Below are positions 57,683 through 64,000 of a DNA stretch of 64,000 bases, in pieces. The stretch is taken from assembly GCA_944990035.1 (NCBI GenBank), contig CALYLX010000142.1:1550001-1614000 (forward strand), read 5' to 3'. This DNA comes from Clitopilus passeckerianus (Eukaryota; Basidiomycota; Agaricomycetes; Agaricales; Entolomataceae). Positions within the stretch are counted from its first letter, which is position 1. Each line of letters opens with the position of its first letter. A model generated the notes under the pieces. That model had not been told where the DNA came from, made no database searches, and saw only the letters and a program-made list of their open reading frames with translations. The translations under genes were made by a program, and so were the position numbers.

Positions 57683-58681
57683 TCAAACCCTATGAACTAC
57701 ACCAGATTGATCTTTTCTCCTCGCAAAAACATGTACATGTGCCAGGCCAGGTACACTCTGCAGTCTCGGAGGATTAACGAACCAAGCCGTCTCCCAGAGA
57801 TCTTCACTCCACAGCTTTTTGACGTACTCGTGAACTTCTTCGCCTGCTTTGCGGGCGTACTCTTCTTTCTGGAGACCTTCAGGTGTGGAATAGTCGCGAG
57901 GAGAAATAATCAGCTTGTCCATTGTGACGCCCCAGGGAGAAAGCGCAGGGAGTGCAGAGGCGAGACGCGTCGGGAGAAGCGTAGGAGAGGGTGGCGGGGA
58001 GGACGCAGGAAGGTAGGTTGTAGATGGGGCCTCAGGCGGAGACATGCCTGTGAACCCGGCAAGGCCGTCTTGTTCGATGCGTATTGCGATTGAGGGGTGG
58101 ATGAGAGAGGGGTGGAATATGGGAGCAAGGGTCCAGATTAGGGAGTGTTCGATTTCTGGAGGGACTATGTAGCTTTGAGTAAACAGTGGTATAGTTAATT
58201 AAGGGAAGCACTCACTTGAATATGGCCAGTCATTCGCGATGACACTCACCCACCGCGGATGGATGTCTCTCGTAAAGCAAACTGGCCTTTGCGGCTGCTC
58301 TGATACATCGCCATTCCATACCTCAACTCTCACATCCTTGCTCATCTTCAACTGCGCCCTAACATCCCTCTTCCCCCACTGCAGTCTCCACTTCTTCAAA
58401 TACTGAACCACACTCCCCCACTCTTTGCTGATTTTCTCATTATACCTCTGGTACCTGTCCTGAAGCGCCTTATCTCGCTTTAGCAGGCCAAGGTCTCCCG
58501 CGGCGATGAAAGTCTTCAGTTGAGACCAGGTAAAGTGGGAGGGATAGTAATTCCAGAACTCTTCGCGTGTAGGAGGGCCTGTGCCGAGAGGAATTTCACG
58601 TGGGGGGAAGGGGAGGTTCCCATTCGGATGAGCTGGGGGAAATGGTGGCAGTTTAGACGTGTCCAGCGGGGGAACCTTCAT
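57683..58681 (-). CDS. DUF3605 protein (N-acetylglucosamine-induced protein 1-like)
   Basis: Exons 58216-58681 and 57683-58164 encode 315 aa. The family pattern is visible: FTWSQLKTFIAAGDLGLLKR, then YQRYNEKISKEWGSVVQYLK, KWRLQWGKRD, then VIANDWPYS|IPPEIEHSLIW across the intron, and the C-terminal ETAWFVNPPRLQSVPGLAHV plus HVFARR. The N-terminus is Pro-rich. DUF3605 proteins are named after a GlcNAc-induced Candida gene; their biochemical role is unknown. The second exon has a variable Ser/Pro insert (about residues 195-215), otherwise typical. No defects. Confidence 0.85.
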
Positions 58682-59104
58682 GGTTATTATGGGCTATAGG
58701 TCCAAGGGGAACCCGAAGCTTTATAAATGAATGTGAACGGAGAAAGTAGTCCGTCGTTGCGACAGCAACCTCCGCAGTGAGAAAGGAAACGGAAACTGGA
58801 CCGGTGGCTAAAGAGTGCAGTCGAGATTGGTCAAGGAGTACAGCCACGCCCTGAGTCTTGATTAGATTAGATCTTGGCTTCCGATTGGCTACAGGACTTC
58901 ACCAGGATTATGTGAGGTGGCGCTGTAAGCGTCAATTCAAGTTTCTTCACTCTCCCCGAGGACAAAATTCAATTCGCACTTGGAGCATAAATGATGACTT
59001 TTTGCGGCGGACAAAGCAGCCACAAGATGGCTTGACTCCTATGACACTATATTCCCGAAACAATGGACGTCGGTGACCTCTGCCACGCCGACATGAACTC
59101 AAAA
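58682..59104. other. Intergenic before the tandem array
   Basis: Promoter of the DUF3605 gene and unrecognised sequence. Homology with the array units begins only around 59105 (CACTTCCTCGGTAGCTC). Confidence 0.45.
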
Positions 59105-59790
59105 AAGCTCACTTCCTCGGTAGCTCAACAATTTACTCGATCAATTGGAACCCCATCGGCGGCTTCGAACCGAGAGGTGGAGAGTTATCGCATTACATCT
59201 ATTACTCTCTAAGGTGGTTATGCTGCCCACTTTCTCTCGCCTGCCATTGTGGCGTTCTCTTCGTCTGATACACACATTATTCGGTCTCAACATCATTCTG
59301 GATGTCACCCGCAAATTCGGACGCGTTTGCTCACCTGTCGGTGCTTTCTTGAACGTCTCCAGCCTGCCTAGGATCTGGCCGTTTGTCTGGCCAACCCAAC
59401 TGCATTGGTCGCAATACTGTGCTGGAACCCTTGACTCTTGTATGGCGATCTGCTTGAAGGTTCGTATCATGATGGACGACGTTGCAAGCTAAATCCCTGG
59501 ATGATCCAGGATCCATCTCGCTTCCTCGTTTGTGAAATCTTTGATTCGTGAAATCTGGACAGCATCCTGGGGCTTAAATGAGCGACGAATCATATTCGGG
59601 ACATTCTACACAATAACCTCACGAGAGTTCACTTCCTGAACACTCTCTACACTATCTACTTTCGGAGTAGCTCGAAGTTAGCTCTCTGATCCCATCATCT
59701 CTGATGCTATAGGCTGGGAAACTACGTCGTATTATCCCCCCTGCTCGGACGGTGGGGCGATTCCTAATCTAGTGCTGCTGTCTGGGCGAG

Positions 59791-59800
59791 GATAAAAAGG
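59791..59800 (+). promoter_or_regulatory. TATA-like box, copy 2
   Basis: GATAAAAAGG 68 bases before the ATG, followed by the conserved leader CTCACCAGTTATCCAACTGT, which is shared by the other copies. Confidence 0.6.
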
Positions 59801-59858
59801 CGGCAAATTCAACTGCCTTTTCCTCACCAGTTATCCAACTGTCTTCTGCTTCAACAAC

Positions 59859-60480
59859 ATGGTTCGCAAGATCGCCTTCACTTCTCTCCTCGCTCTCGTG
59901 GGACTCTCCGTCTCCGTCTCCGTCTCCGCTGCGCCTGCACCCGTCGTCACTGTTCGTGGCACCGTGGTCGATCCTGCGATCTTTGCCCCCGAAAAGAACC
60001 GCGCCTTGCGCAAATTAGGAAACGTGTTCAAGAGAGACCAAGCTGGGCGAAACGACAAGGAATACGAGCGCCGCGGCGGGCTCGAGTCTCTTACAGAGCC
60101 TGTTGTCGACGGAGTGGTCAATCCACTTACCACCGGCGTTGGTAGAGGAGTTGCTGGGGCAGCGCAAGGCACCGCACAGACCGCCGATCTTTTGGGCGAT
60201 GCAATTGCTGAGTTGTTCCATGTAAGAAAACACGCATATTACTGCTCTATTTTCTCACTGAACGCCTCATCAATAGGTTATTGGAGGAGTAGCTGCGAAT
60301 ACCGAACAGGGCGCAGGTGTTGCTATGGCAAACGTAGCTCCTGTAAGTACTTTTAGGCAATTCTTCTTTTTCTCAAAACTGGCTAATGAGTGCAAACAGG
60401 CAGTACATGGTACCGTCCATGCGATTCAAAATAACCACGGGCTTGCTGGCGATATCGTTAATACCGTAGCTGGGAACTGA
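59859..60480 (+). CDS. Small secreted protein, tandem family copy 2
   Basis: Exons 59859-60221, 60277-60342 and 60400-60480 encode 169 aa. A signal peptide (MVRKIAFTSLLALVGLSVSV...AAPAP) is followed by VVTVRGTVVDPAIFAPEKNR and a dibasic Kex2-like site (NVFKRDQAGR, KR before D). The mature part is Gly/Ala/Val-rich with little charge: VVNPLTTGVGRGVAGAAQGT, DLLGDAIAELFH, GGVAANTEQGAGVAMANVAP, then GTVHAIQNNHGLAGDIVNTV. No cysteines in the predicted mature part, unlike many effectors. Repeated Ala/Gly/Val segments suggest beta-rich assembly or surface activity; that is inference. The second intron (57 nt) is a multiple of three and free of stops, so its retention would insert 19 residues in frame. 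Copy 3 is nearly identical in coding sequence. Confidence 0.82.
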
Positions 60481-61880
60481 TAGTTTTCTCGCTCCAGCGG
60501 TGGCTCATGTCACCGCCCAATACCCAATACGATTGTGTACATCCTTCGCGTAGTTTATTATGGCCTTTCGTAGTTCTTGTGTCTAATTCATATATTTCTC
60601 CCTGATTCTGTTGGATTTTGGTTGAAGATTGATCTCGGTGAAAGGGTAAACTGAAACTACGAACGAATGGGGGTGATTAGCTGGTATATCCACATACGTG
60701 ACTACTGCCGCCAGCGCTTCAGCATGTTGCTCGCCTCAGATCCTCACCGACCACAAATTCCTCGATTTGCAGCTGCAGCTTGAACTGTGGAGTATAATTA
60801 GGCATTGCATGGTTAGACCAGGATAGACCCTCAAGTTACCACTGGCAGAGGCCGAGATATGGTCACACAATTCAAGGACCAGCCACAATTCTCAACCAGG
60901 CCACCGTACGCCACGCGTTGCCTCAGTTGGCCTATCTGGGAGTCAGACTCCGTGGAGTGGTCATGCCAGTCACATCGGCATCTTTTACTTACCGTTATAC
61001 TCAGGTCGTTTTTCTATATGATCTGCATCATATCGTGTCGTAATTCAAACCGCCCATGGCGGAGGATGTCACGTCGCCAGAACATCATGAGTTGCATTTG
61101 GAACATAACTCTGCTTGAGTTGAAGGGGTTGCGATCGCTCAGATCTTAGATCCCAGCTCTCGTCTTCGATAGATCGTGCTAGTGAGTTCTCGGTCAATTC
61201 GGAGCCGACTTCATACTTCCTCCCTTCTTCGGTAGCTCGACAACCCCTGACAGTGACAATAGCTTAGATTCCCTTGGTCTCTGGCCTTCGATCCGACTGT
61301 CTTAGCAAGCGAAATTATCACGACCCACCCATGATAATTCGTCTTGCTTTCTCTCGCCTGCCATTGTGGCGGTCTTTTTGTCTGATCGTGATATACCATT
61401 CGCTCACGAAAATATTCTGGATGTCTCTGGCGATAGCTGACACCTTCCGCGGCTGGCCCTGCTTTCCTGAATGTTCTCAACCCGACCCTCTTTGACCGGT
61501 TTACACTCGTTTGCCAGAATGGGCCCCTGTTTCAACGCTATTCTCGAAGATAGATGCCCGTGTAACCGTTCAGAAAACTACGAAGGTCGGAACTACCACA
61601 AGGAGGCTGTTGGCTCAATCTCTGGATAAATTCGCTGCCGATCTCGCTCCCTCAATCGAATCTTCGATTGATGAATCTTGGACACCTTAACGGTTTTCGA
61701 AAGATTTTTCGCACATTTCAGACGACAGTTCTATGAGAAGCACCTCATTACTGACTCTTAGAGGCGTAGCTCGAATCTGGCGTCGTAATTTGTGATGCTA
61801 TAGTCTGAGGAACCATAAGGTATCAATCCCCCAGTCCGATTGCGGAACAATTAATAGCCTAGTGCTGCTTTGTGGAAGAG

Positions 61881-61890
61881 GATAAAAGCC
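61881..61890 (+). promoter_or_regulatory. TATA-like box, copy 3
   Basis: GATAAAAGCC 71 bases before the ATG at 61952. Confidence 0.6.
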
Positions 61891-61951
61891 GACAAAATTC
61901 AACGATCTTTTCCTCATCAGTTATTCAACTGTATTCTTCGACGACAACAAC

Positions 61952-62567
61952 ATGGTTCGCAAGATCGCCTTTACTTCTCTCCTCGCTCTCGTGGGACTCA
62001 CTGTCTCCGTCTCCGCTGCGCCTGCACCCGTTGTCACTGTTCGTGGCACCGTGGTCGATCCTGCGATTTTTGCCCCTGAGAAGAAGCGCGCCTTGCGCAA
62101 AATAGGAAACGTGTTCAAGAGAGACCAAGCTGGGCGAAACGACAAGGAGTACGAGAGCCGCGGCGGGATCGAGTCTCTTACAGAGCCTGCTGTCGACGGA
62201 GTGGTCAATCCACTTACCACCGGCGTTGGTAGAGGAGTTGCTGGGGCCGCGCAAGGCACCACACAGACCGCCGATCTTTTCGGCGATGCAATTGCTGAGT
62301 TGTTCCACGTAAGAAAACACGCATATTACTGCTCTATTTTCTCACCGAACGCCTCGTCAACAGGTTCTTGGAGGAGTGGCTGCGAATACCGAAACGGGTG
62401 CAGGTGTTGCCGCGGCAAATGTAGCTCCTGTAAGTACTTTTAGGCAATTCTTCTTTTTCTCAAAACTGGCTAATGAGTGCAAACAGGTAGTACAGGGTAC
62501 CGTCCATGCGATTCAAAATAACCACGGACTTGCTGGCGATATCGTTAATACCGTAGCTGGGAACTGA
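61952..62567 (+). CDS. Small secreted protein, tandem family copy 3
   Basis: Exons 61952-62308, 62364-62429 and 62487-62567 encode 167 aa. Same layout as copy 2: signal peptide MVRKIAFTSLLALVGLTVSV, pro-segment with APEKKRALRKIGNVFKRDQA, then ESLTEPAVDGVVNPLTTGVG, RGVAGAAQGTTQTADLFGDA, VLGGVAANTETGAGVAAANV and the last exon VVQGTVHAIQNNHGLAGDIV. It differs from copy 2 by loss of one Val-Ser repeat in the signal peptide and scattered substitutions. The second intron is again 57 nt, in frame and stop-free. Copy 3 has an extra basic residue (EKKR) that could make a second proprotein-cleavage site. Confidence 0.82.
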
Positions 62568-63255
62568 TAGTTTTCCTTGCTCCAGTGGTGGCTTCAATGT
62601 TACTTCTCAATACCCAATACGATTGTGTGCATCTTTTGTGTAGTTTATTTGTTGTTTTTCGTAGTCGCTGAGCCCAATACATATTTTTCTGGAGGATTCT
62701 GTGAAGATTAACCTCGGAGAGAAAGGTACGATCAAATTGGGGTGATTGGCTTGTATAGCCACATACAAGTGACCTGCCGTTAACACTGGTACTTTGATAA
62801 AACCTCGCTTGCCCCAGATCCACACCGACCACACACTTCTCAATTTGCAGCTCTATCTTGGATGACGTGGCTGGTGCTCAAATGATAGCGTGGGAATTAG
62901 GCATGAACTGCATAGACTCGTCAAATCACCAGAGGCCCAGTCATGATGTGTCAACTTATGGCCACACAATTCAAGGCCCAGCCACAATCGAGGCGAGTCA
63001 AACTTCTTCATGGTAGCCAGCTAATGACATCGGCAGTACCCTTTCGTTCCTGTCACAATCACTTCGTTTTCCTTTCCGAGGTGCATCATATCGGGTTACG
63101 TGTGGAGGATGTTACGTCTCCTGAACAGCAAGAGCCCGAGTAGGACTTAGAACATACCTCTGTTTGAGTTGAAGGGGTTGCGATCGCTCAGATCTCTGCG
63201 AAGTGTTCGGCTCTCAGTGAACTCGGAGCCGACTTCATAGCTCACTACTGTTCAC

Positions 63256-64000
63256 TTCTTCGGTAGCTCGACAACTCTTGACAATAGCCTGGGATATCTT
63301 GCTCTCAGGTTTTCGATCCGGCCCAGAGAGCAAGCGAAATCATCACAGTCGATGTTTACTTTACCTGGTGAGCACCGTGACAATCCGTCCTACTTGCTTT
63401 CTCTCGCCTGCCATTGTGGCGGCCTTTGGTCAGATCTTGGTATACTATTCGCTCACGATTCTGGATGTCACCGGCCATAGCTGACACCTTCCGCAGCTGC
63501 TCTCCTGAATGCTCTCAACCGGGTTACGGATTTCTTTGACTACTCACCCCTCGTTTACCAGAATGAACGGGTCAGGGGCCGTCACCGATTCACTGCTAAT
63601 CCTGCAAATAGATGCCTGTGTATGATCATTCAGTAAACTGCGGAGGTCGGAACTACCGGAAGGAAAGCATATTTTGAGCTCGATTCCTAGACAAATCCCC
63701 CGCCGATTTCGCTCCCTCCTTGATCAAAATCTTCGATCGATGAATTTTAGACGCCTTAACGGGTTTTGAAAGATTTTTCGCACAATTTAGGCGACAGTTC
63801 CACGAGAAACGCCTCAGTACCGGCTCTTGGGGGCGTAGCTCAAATCTGGCGTCCTAATTCTTGATGCTATAGGCTGAGAAACAACAAGGTATCATTTCCT
63901 TGCCTCCGATTGCGGGGCAATTTACGGCCTAGTGCTACTTTAAATTTCTGGACAATATAAAGAGACATACAATTCAACGACCTTTTCCTTACCAGTTATT
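63256..64000 (+). repeat. Tandem array unit 4, truncated by the window edge
   Basis: Contains the unit start, the marker TTTCTCTCGCCTGCCATTGT (63398), the region before the promoter, AATATAAAGAG at 63954-63964 as TATA-like box, and the leader up to CTTACCAGTTATT at 64000. By the spacing in other copies the start codon should lie about 15-30 bases beyond the window. Confidence 0.75.
63954..63964 (+). promoter_or_regulatory. TATA-like box, copy 4
   Basis: AATATAAAGAG in place of GATAAAA. It is closer to a canonical TATA than those of copies 1-3. Confidence 0.5.

Larger units (their letters stand above)
59105..61225 (+). repeat. Tandem array unit 2 (promoter, gene and 3' region)
   Basis: About 2.1-kb unit delimited by CTTCGGTAGCTC-type sequence at 59112, 61226 and 63260. 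The shared marker TTTCTCTCGCCTGCCATTGT occurs at about 59231, 61349 and 63398, giving steps of roughly 2.12 and 2.05 kb. Coding sequence is much better conserved than the intervening DNA. Unit 2 includes a fragment related to the dispersed repeat near 60985-61110 (CAGGTCGTTT...CGGAGGATG). Confidence 0.75.
61226..63255 (+). repeat. Tandem array unit 3
   Basis: Second full unit in the array, same order as unit 2. Spacing blocks such as GAGTTGAAGGGGTTGCGATC occur near 61119 (end of unit 2) and 63165 (end of unit 3). A short remnant of the dispersed repeat lies near 63075-63120. Confidence 0.75.

Noticed and set aside
57640..57720. GGGTTCAAACCC palindrome resembling a tRNA T-arm
   Set aside because: No 7-bp acceptor stem, A-box or anticodon arm can be placed around it on either strand.
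61921..62320. Minus-strand frames of 113-131 codons over the secreted-protein genes, repeated at 59831-60233
   Set aside because: Antisense shadows of the conserved exon 1; they recur only because the sense gene is duplicated.

Overview
The window is nuclear DNA of a filamentous basidiomycete, most likely an Agaricomycete. Genes are dense and carry many short introns (about 50-60 nt, GT-AG). The families present are typical of mushroom-forming fungi: an F-box/LRR-type protein, HSPA12-like Hsp70 ATPases, a NACHT NLR, tandem cytochrome P450s, and an 'R..AD.Q.R.R' accessory family. I see no rRNA, convincing tRNA, CRISPR or prokaryotic signal.

Layout. 0-8 kb: 3' end of a SKN1/KRE6-type beta-glucan synthesis protein, a Ulp2-type SUMO protease with a split catalytic domain, and a convergent single-pass membrane protein. 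9.4-19.2 kb: a dispersed repeat, then two paralogous Hsp70-like ATPase genes (minus) flanking a coiled-coil gene (plus) built by exon+intron duplication. 19.9-25.2 kb: a small Gln/Pro-rich protein with an Asp/Cys tail, a NACHT-ankyrin NLR with a short C-terminus, and a second repeat copy. 25.4-35.6 kb: mostly conserved genes, namely a putative nuclear protein, mitochondrial BCKDH E1-alpha, a 66-aa protein, an F-box protein, the Glo3 ARF-GAP and a ZIP9-like zinc transporter. 36-43.5 kb: three tandem P450s; the third stops at an exon boundary before the haem-binding exon. 43.8-50.9 kb: a 90-aa conserved basic protein divergent from a large Mlp1/TPR nucleoporin. 51.6-53.8 kb: a rearranged copy of a secreted-protein gene and a third repeat copy in reverse. 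53.9-58.7 kb: an interrupted accessory gene, a two-domain nucleotidyltransferase-fold protein, COX20 and a DUF3605 protein. 59.1-64 kb: a tandem array of about 2.1-kb units, each holding a promoter and a small secreted-protein gene; the fourth unit runs off the window just before its start codon.

The housekeeping genes act in separate processes (cell wall, SUMO, branched-chain amino acid catabolism, COPI trafficking, zinc, nuclear pore, cytochrome oxidase assembly) and form no operon-like pathway. The accessory genes give the novelty. The most striking case is the secreted-protein family at 51.6-64 kb. At 51.6-52.9 kb the promoter plus signal-peptide half of one member appears flipped relative to the rest of its gene. 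The body keeps the family's exon lengths (66 and 81 nt) on the minus strand, while the promoter and first coding half point the other way.
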